Below, in pieces: positions 34,499 through 42,267 of a DNA stretch of 64,000 nt. The position numbers were made by a program, and so were the translations under genes. The stretch's first letter is position 1; every line of letters starts with the position of its first letter. The stretch lies in NCBI GenBank assembly GCA_943371965.1, contig CALRWV020000005.1, positions 240,208-304,207 of the forward strand, read 5' to 3'. The DNA is from CALRWV02 sp943371965. GTDB lineage: Bacteria; Bacteroidota; JABWAT01. The notes below the pieces were generated by a model. It was not told the origin of the DNA and ran no database searches. It saw only the letters and a program-made list of their open reading frames with translations.

Positions 34499-34525
34499 TA
34501 AAAAGCCACACTTTTGGTGTGGCTT
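34499..34525 (-). terminator. Intrinsic terminator of hsp20
   Basis: Read on the minus strand: AAGCCACAC-CAAAA-GTGTGGCTT followed by TTTAATTT. A perfect 9-bp stem lies 30 bp after the hsp20 stop. Confidence 0.8.
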
Positions 34526-34555
34526 AAGTGAAAAACAGTCATTTTTTCAGGACAA

Positions 34556-34999
34556 TCAGTTGACGAAAATTGGAATTTCCTTTGCTTTTGCGATTTCTGA
34601 TTTTGGAATGGATACTGTCAGCAAACCATTTTCGAAATTCGCAGAAATCTTTTCAGAATCTACATTTCTCGGAAGAATGAAAGAGCGGAAAAACTTACCA
34701 TAGGAACGTTCGATTCTGTGATAGTTTTTGTCCTTCACTTCATTTTCAAACTTTCTTTCACCGGTAATTGAAAGTTTTCCGTCTTCAATATTCAATTTAA
34801 TGTCCTCCTTGTTCAACCCCGGCAGTTCAGCTTTTACAAGAAATTTTTCCTTTTCTTCAACGATGTCTGCTGAAGGTGACCAAACTGCATTTTCATTGTC
34901 TGAATCAGTGCTGACAAAGGGTCTGAAACCTTCAAAGAAGCGGTTCATTTCTTTTTCGAAAGGTGTCAGTTCGCTGTTTTTGAATTTTGTGATAAACAT
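34556..34999 (-). CDS. Small heat-shock protein, Hsp20/alpha-crystallin family
   Basis: A 147-residue small heat-shock protein. The alpha-crystallin domain spans about residues 45-135: WSPSADIVEEKEKFLVKAEL, PGLNKEDIKLNIEDGKLSI and the ENGLLTVSIPK strand; the C-terminal IPIF resembles the IxI assembly motif. It holds unfolding proteins without ATP. AAGGAGA lies 8 bp before the ATG. GTGACAAA elements, also found before htpG, lie upstream. Confidence 0.95.
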   Translation of the reverse strand: MFITKFKNSELTPFEKEMNRFFEGFRPFVSTDSDNENAVWSPSADIVEEKEKFLVKAELPGLNKEDIKLNIEDGKLSITGERKFENEVKDKNYHRIERSYGKFFRSFILPRNVDSEKISANFENGLLTVSIPKSEIAKAKEIPIFVN

Positions 35000-35143
35000 G
35001 ATTTTTCTCCTTTATTTTAGTGAAAGACCTTATGTCGTTTCGCCAGAGAAATAATCAAATGGAATGCCAAATGGAGTTTTGGGATATGCAGTCAGAACAG
35101 TCTGCAATTTTTGCAAACAGGACAGAAATTATTTCAGATGAGT

Positions 35144-35184
35144 GTGACAAAAACAGAAAAAATTTCAGTTGGATGGGTGACAAA
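35144..35184. promoter_or_regulatory. Two GTGACAAA elements upstream of hsp20
   Basis: GTGACAAA occurs at 35144-35151 and 35177-35184 in the region upstream of the minus-strand hsp20 gene. The same octamer precedes htpG. Shared presence before two heat-shock genes suggests common control, but the orientation differs and the second copy lies close to the end of the next gene. Confidence 0.3.
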
Positions 35185-35196
35185 TGATGCAAATTG

Positions 35197-35224
35197 AAAA
35201 GGTGATTCAACTGAATCACCTTTT
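35197..35224 (-). terminator. Terminator of the sorting-domain protein gene
   Basis: A perfect 13-bp stem AAAAGGTGATTCA / TGAATCACCTTTT with a 2-nt loop lies 26 bp after the stop of the minus-strand gene. The minus strand ends in TTTT followed by CAATTT. Confidence 0.75.
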
Positions 35225-35250
35225 CTGAAATGAAATGATTCCCGGAATGC

Positions 35251-36546
35251 TTACTTCATCAAAATCATTGATTTGGTAATTGTTTGATTGTTGAAACTTA
35301 TCTTGTAATGATACATTCCGTTTGAAAGTTTGCCTGATAAAAACGGAATTGAGTTTTTGCCTGCAGAAAGCTGGTAAGAATTTTCAAATACATCCTGCCC
35401 AATAACATTGAAAACCTGAAGAGAAACCAATCCGTCAGCCGGTAAATCAAATACAAGTTGAGTGGAAGGGTTAAAAGGATTCGGATAATTTCCTAAAACT
35501 GAAAATTTCGCTGGAGTTACATCAACTGCAAGAATTGCTGAAAATGAAACCTTTCCATCCAAATCAATTTGTTTTAATCTGAACTGAAGTTGTACTGCAT
35601 TATGTGCAATGGGTGATGAGAAAGAATAATTTTGTTTTTCAGTGGTTGTTCCTTTTCCGGCAGCAAATCCAACTTTCTTCCAGATTCCCGATTCCGGTTT
35701 TCTGTCAGCCATAACCTGGATTTCCCAACCATAGTTGTTGGTTTCAGATTTTGTTTCCCAATTCAAATTGACTTTTCCATCCAAATTTTTTGCTGTGAAT
35801 GAAGTCAGTTCAACAGGAAGTGCAATGGCAGATTTATATTCAAGCGATTCTGAAAAAGTAAGATTTGAATCACCGGGATTTTCGTCAGTTGCGTCTGAAG
35901 CACCAATTGCTTCGTTTGATCTGAATCCGTTAAGACTTACATAAGTGACAACAAAATTGAAATCATCAGTTGCGATTCCGGTAAGTCCAATTTTTGTCCA
36001 TGGAATTGAAAATGAATAAGCTGGAGAATTGTTGGTTAAAGGATTTAAATTTACTGAAGAAATAAAGTTATGGTCTTGCCTGTCCAGATCCCAAATACCG
36101 CCAAAATCTACAATCGGAGCTAGAATAATTTCAAAATTTGCATTAAATCCTGTTGGAAAATTAATATCAGACCGATTTGATTTAAAAATGTATGAGTTCA
36201 GTTTTTCAGGTAAAACCGAAACAGTTTGAGATTCAGAACTGACCGAGTTTAGTTGTGTTCTGTTCGGAGCATTTATGTAGATGACTACAATATCATTAAA
36301 GTGGCCAGGACCTTTTGTCAGGAAAAATGAAAGGTCTGTTCCGTCATCAGAAATCTGAAGTGTACTGTTTCCTATAACATCGCCAAAGCCTGTTTTTCCA
36401 TTTCCAGAATATATAGTTTGTGCCGTAAGTCCGACCGAAAAGAAAATGCTGAAAATCAGAAGGTTTAAAATTTTCACAGCCGGGTAAAAATTCGGTGATA
36501 AAAGTGGTTTCGAAGACCGGTTAGTTTGAAGCAGGGTATTTTTCAT
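35251..36546 (-). CDS. Secreted protein with type A (Por/T9SS-like) C-terminal sorting domain
   Basis: A 431-residue exported protein. The signal peptide is preceded by a long polar N-terminus (about 25 residues) and contains ILNLLIFSIFFSVGLTAQ. Residues 45-230 form a beta-rich domain without a recognised enzyme signature. About residues 235-340 resemble a fibronectin-like segment (LPVELTSFTAKNLDGKVNLNW), and the end VLGNYPNPFNPSTQLVF to ITKSMILMK is the classic sorting domain used by the type IX secretion system in FCB bacteria. The protein is expected on the cell surface or outside. Its target is unknown. Confidence 0.88.
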   Translation of the reverse strand: MKNTLLQTNRSSKPLLSPNFYPAVKILNLLIFSIFFSVGLTAQTIYSGNGKTGFGDVIGNSTLQISDDGTDLSFFLTKGPGHFNDIVVIYINAPNRTQLNSVSSESQTVSVLPEKLNSYIFKSNRSDINFPTGFNANFEIILAPIVDFGGIWDLDRQDHNFISSVNLNPLTNNSPAYSFSIPWTKIGLTGIATDDFNFVVTYVSLNGFRSNEAIGASDATDENPGDSNLTFSESLEYKSAIALPVELTSFTAKNLDGKVNLNWETKSETNNYGWEIQVMADRKPESGIWKKVGFAAGKGTTTEKQNYSFSSPIAHNAVQLQFRLKQIDLDGKVSFSAILAVDVTPAKFSVLGNYPNPFNPSTQLVFDLPADGLVSLQVFNVIGQDVFENSYQLSAGKNSIPFLSGKLSNGMYHYKISFNNQTITKSMILMK

Positions 36547-36759
36547 TTTATTTACTCTTTTGAGTTTAATTTCCCGTTTCGGACGGGAGGGGAGTAGCTG
36601 AATTGTTGCGATGTAAAGTTGGTTACTAATGGATTGTCATATGTTACACAGTTACAGGAAAGGCTTACATCTTTCACGCATTCGAAAAATCAGGGACTCA
36701 TCAATCAGTTAAACAATATTTAAACAACTGTTGAATATGGTATCAACTTATAATTTTTG

Positions 36760-36767
36760 TAACTTTG
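36760..36767 (+). promoter_or_regulatory. Bacteroidota-type -10 element (TAACTTTG) before yajC
   Basis: TAACTTTG fits the TAnnTTTG consensus of the Bacteroidota primary sigma factor and lies 63 bp before the yajC ATG. A clear -33 TTG at the right distance is not seen. Confidence 0.45.
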
Positions 36768-36830
36768 CAGGATAAAACCGAACAATTTTGATCTGTTTTA
36801 TGTTATCCAAAAAAAAATTAAGGACAAAAA

Positions 36831-37157
36831 ATGACAGAGTTACTTTTTTTAATGGCTCCTCCACAAGGTGGAAGCGGTGGTGGAATCGGAAGTTTATTGG
36901 TTAATATTTTACCAATCGTTTTGATTTTCGTTGTGTTCTATTTCTTTATGATCCGTCCACAGAAAAAGAAACAGGATGAAAAAGAAAAAGCACTTGCTGC
37001 ACTTACCAAAGGTGATAAAGTTGTAACTATCGGCGGTGCTCATGGTGTTATTGACGGAATTGATGACAAAACTGTAACTGTCAGATTAACCCCTGCAGGA
37101 CTGATTGTAAAATTCGATAAATCAGCAATTTCAACAATTACAAAAGCATCAGAATAA
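36831..37157 (+). CDS. yajC: Preprotein translocase subunit YajC
   Basis: A 108-residue YajC, accessory subunit of the SecDF-YajC complex. One membrane helix (LLVNILPIVLIFVVFYFFMIRPQ), then KKKQDEKEKALAALTKGDKVVTIGG and a basic beta domain. The Gly-rich N-terminus PPQGGSGGG is common in FCB members. ribBA starts 1 bp after its stop. Confidence 0.94.
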   Translation: MTELLFLMAPPQGGSGGGIGSLLVNILPIVLIFVVFYFFMIRPQKKKQDEKEKALAALTKGDKVVTIGGAHGVIDGIDDKTVTVRLTPAGLIVKFDKSAISTITKASE

Positions 37158-37158
37158 A

Positions 37159-38421
37159 ATGTCGGATTTTAAGTTCAACACCATTCCGGAAGCAATTGAA
37201 GAACTCAAAAACGGCAAAGTTATCATTGTTATTGATGACGAAGACCGTGAAAATGAGGGCGATTTTGTAGCACTTGCCGAATTTGCAACTCCGGAAATGA
37301 TCAATTTCCTTGCCAGACATGGTCGCGGATTGGTTTGCGTTCCCATCACAAAAGAACGGGCAACCCAACTCAATCTCGACCTTATGGTTCCAGGAAACAG
37401 CAGTAAGTTCGAAACTCCGTTTACCATTTCCATTGATTATAAATTCAATGGAGTTACAACGGGAATTTCTGTTGGTGACCGTGCATCAACAATTTTGGCG
37501 ATGTGCGACCCAAAAAGTAAAGCAGATGATTTTTCACGACCGGGTCATATTTTTCCGTTGATTGCTGCTCAGGGTGGTGTAATCCGTCGTGCCGGTCATA
37601 CCGAAGCGGCGGTTGATCTTGCAAAACTTGCCAATAAATATCAGGCCGGAATTATCTGTGAAATCATGAACGAGGATGGTTCAATGGCACGTGTTCCGGA
37701 TTTGATTCAGGTAGCAGAAAAATTCAATCTGAAAATGATAACGATAAAAGATCTGATTGAATACCGACTGAGACAGACCAAACTGATCAACCGTGCTGTT
37801 GATATATCGCTACCAACTCCTCATGGTGAATTCGAATTGGTTGCCTACGAAAGCCTGGTTGACGGGAAAACCCATCTTGCCATGTACAAAGGTGATATTG
37901 CAAATGGCGAACCTGTACTTGTTAGAGTGCATTCGGAATGTCTTACCGGTGATGTTTTTCATTCACAGCGCTGCGATTGCGGTGAACAGCTTGAAGCTGC
38001 CATGATCAAAGTTCAGAAGGAAGGACGCGGCGTCATTCTGTACATGCGTCAGGAAGGACGTGGAATTGGTTTGATCAACAAACTGAAAGCCTACAAACTT
38101 CAGGAACAGGGACGTGATACCGTTGAAGCCAACCTTGAATTGGGTTTCAAACCTGATTTGCGAGATTATGGAATCGGTGCTCAGATCTTATGTGATTTGG
38201 GTGTTTCCAAAATGAAACTTATGACGAACAATCCAAGAAAGATAGTCGGTTTGAATGGTTATGGTTTGGATGTGGTTGAGCGTGTTCCGCTTGAAATTGA
38301 ACCCAATGGTAACAATGAAAAATATCTTCAGACCAAACGTGATAAATTGGATCATGCTATTCTGGGTTCAGAAAAATCTTTAACTCACGACGTTTCATTT
38401 TTTGATTCGATTATTGAATAA
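37159..38421 (+). CDS. ribBA: Bifunctional DHBP synthase / GTP cyclohydrolase II
   Basis: A 420-residue fusion for riboflavin synthesis. RibB part (residues 1-205): VIVIDDEDRENEGDFV with the acidic metal site, and GHTEAAVDLAKLA. RibA part (210-405): VRVHSECLTGDVFHSQRCDCG with the zinc Cys residues and YMRQEGRGIGL, then KLMTNNPRKI. The two parts supply both branches of the lumazine precursor. No FMN riboswitch is possible here because yajC ends 1 bp upstream. Confidence 0.97.
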   Translation: MSDFKFNTIPEAIEELKNGKVIIVIDDEDRENEGDFVALAEFATPEMINFLARHGRGLVCVPITKERATQLNLDLMVPGNSSKFETPFTISIDYKFNGVTTGISVGDRASTILAMCDPKSKADDFSRPGHIFPLIAAQGGVIRRAGHTEAAVDLAKLANKYQAGIICEIMNEDGSMARVPDLIQVAEKFNLKMITIKDLIEYRLRQTKLINRAVDISLPTPHGEFELVAYESLVDGKTHLAMYKGDIANGEPVLVRVHSECLTGDVFHSQRCDCGEQLEAAMIKVQKEGRGVILYMRQEGRGIGLINKLKAYKLQEQGRDTVEANLELGFKPDLRDYGIGAQILCDLGVSKMKLMTNNPRKIVGLNGYGLDVVERVPLEIEPNGNNEKYLQTKRDKLDHAILGSEKSLTHDVSFFDSIIE

Positions 38422-38444
38422 ATTCTAAAAAACTGAAATGTTCA

Positions 38445-38894
38445 ATGTTACTCGATAAATACGATCTTAAATCAGATAAATCCCAAAATATTTTTGAATT
38501 TGTAAGTGATGGGAAAAAAGGGAAAATCACAAAAGTTATCCAATATTCTGAAACACATTTGAAGGATTTTTATAATATTGGTTTTGGAGATAGAGAAAAT
38601 GATACGGGCGAAGTAAATGATGAGGTTATTTCAAACAATGGTGACAGTTTAAAAGTTTTGGCAACCGTCGCATTTACTGTTTACTCATTTACTGAAAGAA
38701 TACCCGATGCCTGGATTTTTGCGATTGGGAATAACAAAGCAAGAACCCGACTTTATCAAATGGGTATCTCCAATAACTTAAAAGAAATTGAAAATGATTT
38801 TGAAATACTGGGCTTAAGAAATGATCATTGGGAAAAATTCAGAAGAAGTACAAATTACGAGGCTTTTTTAGTTAGAAGAAAGAACAGAGGTTAA
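38445..38894 (+). CDS. DUF6934-like protein, possible toxin-antitoxin component
   Basis: A 149-residue soluble protein: FEFVSDGKKGKITKVIQYS, YNIGFGD, and NNKARTRLYQMGISNNL are the recognisable segments; they resemble the DUF6934 family of Bacteroidota, whose genes are usually followed by a very small gene, as here (38899). This pairing is often taken as toxin-antitoxin-like, but no activity is proven to my knowledge. AT-rich codon use compared with ribBA upstream suggests an accessory gene. Family naming is from memory. Confidence 0.65.
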   Translation: MLLDKYDLKSDKSQNIFEFVSDGKKGKITKVIQYSETHLKDFYNIGFGDRENDTGEVNDEVISNNGDSLKVLATVAFTVYSFTERIPDAWIFAIGNNKARTRLYQMGISNNLKEIENDFEILGLRNDHWEKFRRSTNYEAFLVRRKNRG

Positions 38895-38898
38895 AGTT

Positions 38899-39060
38899 AT
38901 GAACTCAAAATCTGTAACCAAAAGATCACCTGTAAAAAATAAAAAGCAGGAAATAAAGATTGATAAAAAACTGGAAAAGTATAAAGATAAAGTTCTGTTT
39001 AAGGAAAAGTTGGAAAGTGCAAATAGGATTTTAAAGACAGTTGGGTTGCCAAAAAACTAG
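38899..39060 (+). CDS. Small Lys-rich protein paired with the DUF6934-like gene
   Basis: A 53-residue protein (begins MNSKSVTKRSPVKNKK; ends ANRILKTVGLPKN), strongly basic and predicted helical. It starts 4 bp after the DUF6934-like gene, with AGAGG 7 bp before its ATG, so it is likely co-translated. Position and size fit the small partner often found with DUF6934 genes. Its end lies 7 bp before tldD. Function unknown. Confidence 0.7.
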   Translation: MNSKSVTKRSPVKNKKQEIKIDKKLEKYKDKVLFKEKLESANRILKTVGLPKN

Positions 39061-39067
39061 TATTTTA

Positions 39068-40474
39068 ATGAGTCAAAACAAACTTGCTCCCGATCAGATT
39101 GAAACTATTCTCAGATCCGCATTGAAATCCGGTGGTGATTTTGCAGAAGTTTATTACGAATATAAACTTACTACCACCATTTCTCTTCAGGAAAATAAAA
39201 TAAAATCAATCAATCACGGAATTGAAGAAGGTGTTGGTGTTAGGGTTTTAAACGGCGACCAGACCGGATATGCATATTCTGACAGTTTGGAAATTCCCGA
39301 CTTAATTCGTGCTGCTCAAACTGCATCTTTGATTGCCAATCAAACTGGAAAACTGATTCAATCGGTTCCGGTAAATTCTGTTATTACCAAACAGATTTCA
39401 GTAAAAGACAGAAGTATTGACCGCGGTTTAAACGAAAAGGTGGAACTTGTTCTCCGCGCCAATGATGCTGCCAGAAATGTTTCCACCAAGATTTTTCAGT
39501 CAACCTGCGGATATTTTGAAGAATCAAAATTTGTTAGGGTTGCAAACTCAAATGGTCTTTTTGCAGATTCCGATCAGAATCTTTTTTTAATGTATGTCAA
39601 TTCAATAGCCGTCGATAATTCATTGCGTGAAATTGGAACAGAATTTTTCGGTGGAAGGCGGAGTTTTGCCGATCTTGTTAATTATTCACCTGAAAAAATA
39701 GCTGTTTCCGCAGCTGAACAGGCAATCAGAAAACTGAAATCCAAACCTGCACCTGCCGGTAATTTTCCGGTTGTCATCAATCAGGGTTGGGGCGGAGTTT
39801 TGGTTCATGAAGCTGTGGGTCACGGACTTGAAGGCGATTTCAACCGAAAAGGAACATCAATCTATTCCGGAAAAATCGGGCAGAAAGTCGCATCCGAAAA
39901 AGTGACGATTGTTGATGACGGAACCATCGAAAACGGACGCGGAACCTTGGGAATGGATGATGAAGGAAATCCGGCCAAAAGAAATGTTCTGATTGAAAAT
40001 GGAATACTGAAAAATTATATGCAGGACAGTTTGAATTCAAAACTGATGAATTCAGAATTAACAGGAAACGGTCGGCGTCAATCATACAAACACATTCCGA
40101 TGCCGAGAATGACCAATACGTTTATCGAAAAAGGAAATGATGATCCTGAAAGTCTGTTGAAAGATGTAAAAAAAGGTGTGTACGCAAAATCTTTGGGTGG
40201 CGGTCAGGTTGATATTGTCAACGGAAATTTCGTTTTTCAGGTTAATGAAGGTTATATGATTGAAAACGGAAAAATTACCTATCCGATTAAAGGTGCAAAT
40301 CTGGTTGGAAACGGGCCGGATGCAATGAAAAAAGTAGTTGGAGTCGGTCATGATCTTCATATCGAAACTGCAACAGGAATGTGCGGAAAAGATGGTCAGT
40401 CAGTAATGGTTTCGGTAGGACAACCGACCATTTTAATTTCAGAAATGACAGTTGGCGGAACACAAATCCAATGA
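39068..40474 (+). CDS. tldD: Metalloprotease TldD
   Basis: A 468-residue TldD homolog. The zinc site HEAVGHGLEGD (HExxxH) lies near residue 246, and the typical surroundings AVRVLNGDQTGYAYS-like (VGVRVLNGDQTGYAY) and MDDEGNPAKR are present. TldD with TldE degrades and matures small peptides in the cytosol. No tldE (pmbA) gene is adjacent. The ATG at 39068 is chosen over a TTG at 39041 that lies within the small upstream gene. It overlaps the following gene by 4 bp. Confidence 0.95.
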   Translation: MSQNKLAPDQIETILRSALKSGGDFAEVYYEYKLTTTISLQENKIKSINHGIEEGVGVRVLNGDQTGYAYSDSLEIPDLIRAAQTASLIANQTGKLIQSVPVNSVITKQISVKDRSIDRGLNEKVELVLRANDAARNVSTKIFQSTCGYFEESKFVRVANSNGLFADSDQNLFLMYVNSIAVDNSLREIGTEFFGGRRSFADLVNYSPEKIAVSAAEQAIRKLKSKPAPAGNFPVVINQGWGGVLVHEAVGHGLEGDFNRKGTSIYSGKIGQKVASEKVTIVDDGTIENGRGTLGMDDEGNPAKRNVLIENGILKNYMQDSLNSKLMNSELTGNGRRQSYKHIPMPRMTNTFIEKGNDDPESLLKDVKKGVYAKSLGGGQVDIVNGNFVFQVNEGYMIENGKITYPIKGANLVGNGPDAMKKVVGVGHDLHIETATGMCGKDGQSVMVSVGQPTILISEMTVGGTQIQ

Positions 40475-41124
40475 AAAAAGTAATTACTGAAAAACAGGTA
40501 CTTGAAGCTTCCAAAACAACGAAAATTGTTGAACTGGCTGATAAAAATACACTTATCACACCTCTTGCAAAAGATACTGCCAAATTGAAAGGTGTTACCT
40601 TTCAGGTAAAAAATACACAATCAACATCCATTTCACCGTTAGCTCTGAAACCTTCAGAAACAAAATCAGGTGGAAAATCAATTGCAATTGGTTCAGACCA
40701 TGGCGGATTTTCATACAAAACGGAATTGATTCCATTTTTAAAAGAACTCGGATATTCTCTCATTGATGTTGGCTGTAATTCAGAAGCATCAGTTGATTAT
40801 CCGGATTTTGCTTATGCGGTTGGAAGATCAGTTCAGTCGGGAAAAGCAGAGTTCGGAATCATGATTGATGGAGCAGGAATTGGTTCGGCAATGGTTTGCA
40901 ATAAAATTCCCGGAATTTTGGCAGCTTGCTGTTACAATGAGTTTACTGCAAAAAATGCAAGAGAACATAACCATGCCAATGTTCTGACTTTAGGTTCAAA
41001 ATCGCTTGGAATTGAAGTTTGCAAGGCTATTGTTAAAGTTTTTCTTTCAACAGCCGCTGATCAGGGACGGCATTTGGGAAGAGTAAATAAAATCAAAGAC
41101 ATTGAAGCGAAATTTTCAAAATAA
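40471..41124 (+). CDS. RpiB/LacA-family sugar-phosphate isomerase with N-terminal extension
   Basis: A 217-residue protein. Residues 68-217 are a RpiB/LacAB isomerase domain (IAIGSDHGGFSYKTELIPFL; YPDFAYAVG; REHNHANVLTLGSKSLG). The catalytic Cys of RpiB in CGTG is replaced by Asp133 in MIDGAGIGSAM, a pattern closer to LacA-like and microcompartment-associated forms. Residues 1-47 read ITEKQVLEASK...NTLITPLAKDTAKLKGV, like the ITE...LTPxAR segment at the start of EutT-type proteins. The gene starts within tldD (ATGA). The next gene carries a similar segment at its C-terminus. Substrate unknown. Confidence 0.82.
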   Translation: MKKVITEKQVLEASKTTKIVELADKNTLITPLAKDTAKLKGVTFQVKNTQSTSISPLALKPSETKSGGKSIAIGSDHGGFSYKTELIPFLKELGYSLIDVGCNSEASVDYPDFAYAVGRSVQSGKAEFGIMIDGAGIGSAMVCNKIPGILAACCYNEFTAKNAREHNHANVLTLGSKSLGIEVCKAIVKVFLSTAADQGRHLGRVNKIKDIEAKFSK

Positions 41125-41130
41125 AATTCA

Positions 41131-41811
41131 ATGACACCAATAATTTCATATTTGTTACCTTCTGCAGCACTTTCTTTATTGGATATTCAGGAATTGTTTG
41201 GTCGTGGATATGAGTTGAAATTCAATCGAAAAGATGGTTTTCAGGTTTCGGAAGAATGTATCGGTTTCAAATTTGAATCAAAAAGTTTTACACTACCGGT
41301 TTTAAAAACTGATCTGCTTCATTCAAAAGTTTTCATTGAAGACGCTGGATTTCCAGTTCTTTCAGATTCAGTTTATGGCTTCAATAAAACATTTCAGGTT
41401 CAGTTCAGCGGTCCAAATGGGAAAATTGAGAGGGAAGTTGCCATTTTTAACATTGAAACATCTTTTTGGGTTAAAAAAGGATCGAAAACTAATGATTTTA
41501 CAGAAATTCAAATAGAAACCCTGAATTCAAATCATTCTTTTCGCGGAATTCCGGTTATTGAAAGTTTTACTGAACAATCGCAATTGGTTTTTAATTCTGA
41601 ATGGAAAAAAATATTTAAAGGAAACTTGAATGTTTCCGTTTTAAATGTGAATTCACCCAAAAATGAAAAAGAATTAATTCAAAAATCACTGTTGACTGAA
41701 AATGATGTCAGATTGGCGATTCTGAAAAAACAGAGGATAGACCTCAAAAAAGTAATTAAAATAACTCCCTCTGCCCTCGAAATGGGAAAAACAGCCAAAA
41801 TATTTTATTGA
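41131..41811 (+). CDS. Unknown protein with C-terminal EutT-like ITE/ITP segment
   Basis: A 226-residue soluble protein. Residues 1-180 are beta-rich and not recognised. Residues 187-226 read LLTENDVRLAILKKQRI then IKITPSALEMGKTAKIF, matching the ITE-(x)n-ITPxA segment at the N-terminus of the preceding isomerase and of EutT/microcompartment enzymes. It lies 6 bp after the isomerase gene, so the two are probably made together and may interact through this segment. No shell protein gene is visible in the window. Confidence 0.6.
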   Translation: MTPIISYLLPSAALSLLDIQELFGRGYELKFNRKDGFQVSEECIGFKFESKSFTLPVLKTDLLHSKVFIEDAGFPVLSDSVYGFNKTFQVQFSGPNGKIEREVAIFNIETSFWVKKGSKTNDFTEIQIETLNSNHSFRGIPVIESFTEQSQLVFNSEWKKIFKGNLNVSVLNVNSPKNEKELIQKSLLTENDVRLAILKKQRIDLKKVIKITPSALEMGKTAKIFY

Positions 41812-41924
41812 TATGAACCTGAACCGTTGGGATTTCTAAGTTAAAAACTTAAAAATGTTTTTAATATGCGGTTTATTTTATTAAATTAAGACTCAAGTAA
41901 CTATTGAAATTTTAGGGCAAATCT

Positions 41925-42224
41925 ATGAGCATCGAAAAAAAAGAAGAAGATAAAAGAAAAAATAAATTTCAACGGAAATTAACCCAACAGAATCTGGATA
42001 GGGGTGATGACCGGAATTTTGCCATCAAACACGCTGAAATTTCGATTGAGCTGAATAACTCCAAGTTTGTTTCTGATAAGGATCTCAAAAGAATTATTAA
42101 AGAAAGTTTGGAAGAAGCTCTCAGAAATCTGACTGAAAAGAAAGATACCCTGAATATTGATATTTACAATCAGGAGAATACTATGTCCGTCAGATATAAG
42201 TACAAAGATTCAGATTCAGAATAA
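41925..42224 (+). CDS. Small charged protein of unknown function
   Basis: A 99-residue soluble protein, rich in Lys, Glu and Asp, with a predicted helical middle (DKDLKRIIKESLEEALRNL) and a beta-like C-terminus. I do not recognise a family. AGGG lies about 12 bp before the ATG. It precedes the cysteine desulfurase gene by 43 bp. It may be a local small regulator, but nothing visible supports this. Confidence 0.55.
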   Translation: MSIEKKEEDKRKNKFQRKLTQQNLDRGDDRNFAIKHAEISIELNNSKFVSDKDLKRIIKESLEEALRNLTEKKDTLNIDIYNQENTMSVRYKYKDSDSE

Positions 42225-42267
42225 TCAGTATAAAGTTGTTCCTTCCTCCGCCGGAAATTCAATTTCC

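Noticed and set aside
37100..37160. FMN riboswitch before ribBA
   Set aside because: Only 1 bp separates yajC and ribBA, so there is no leader.
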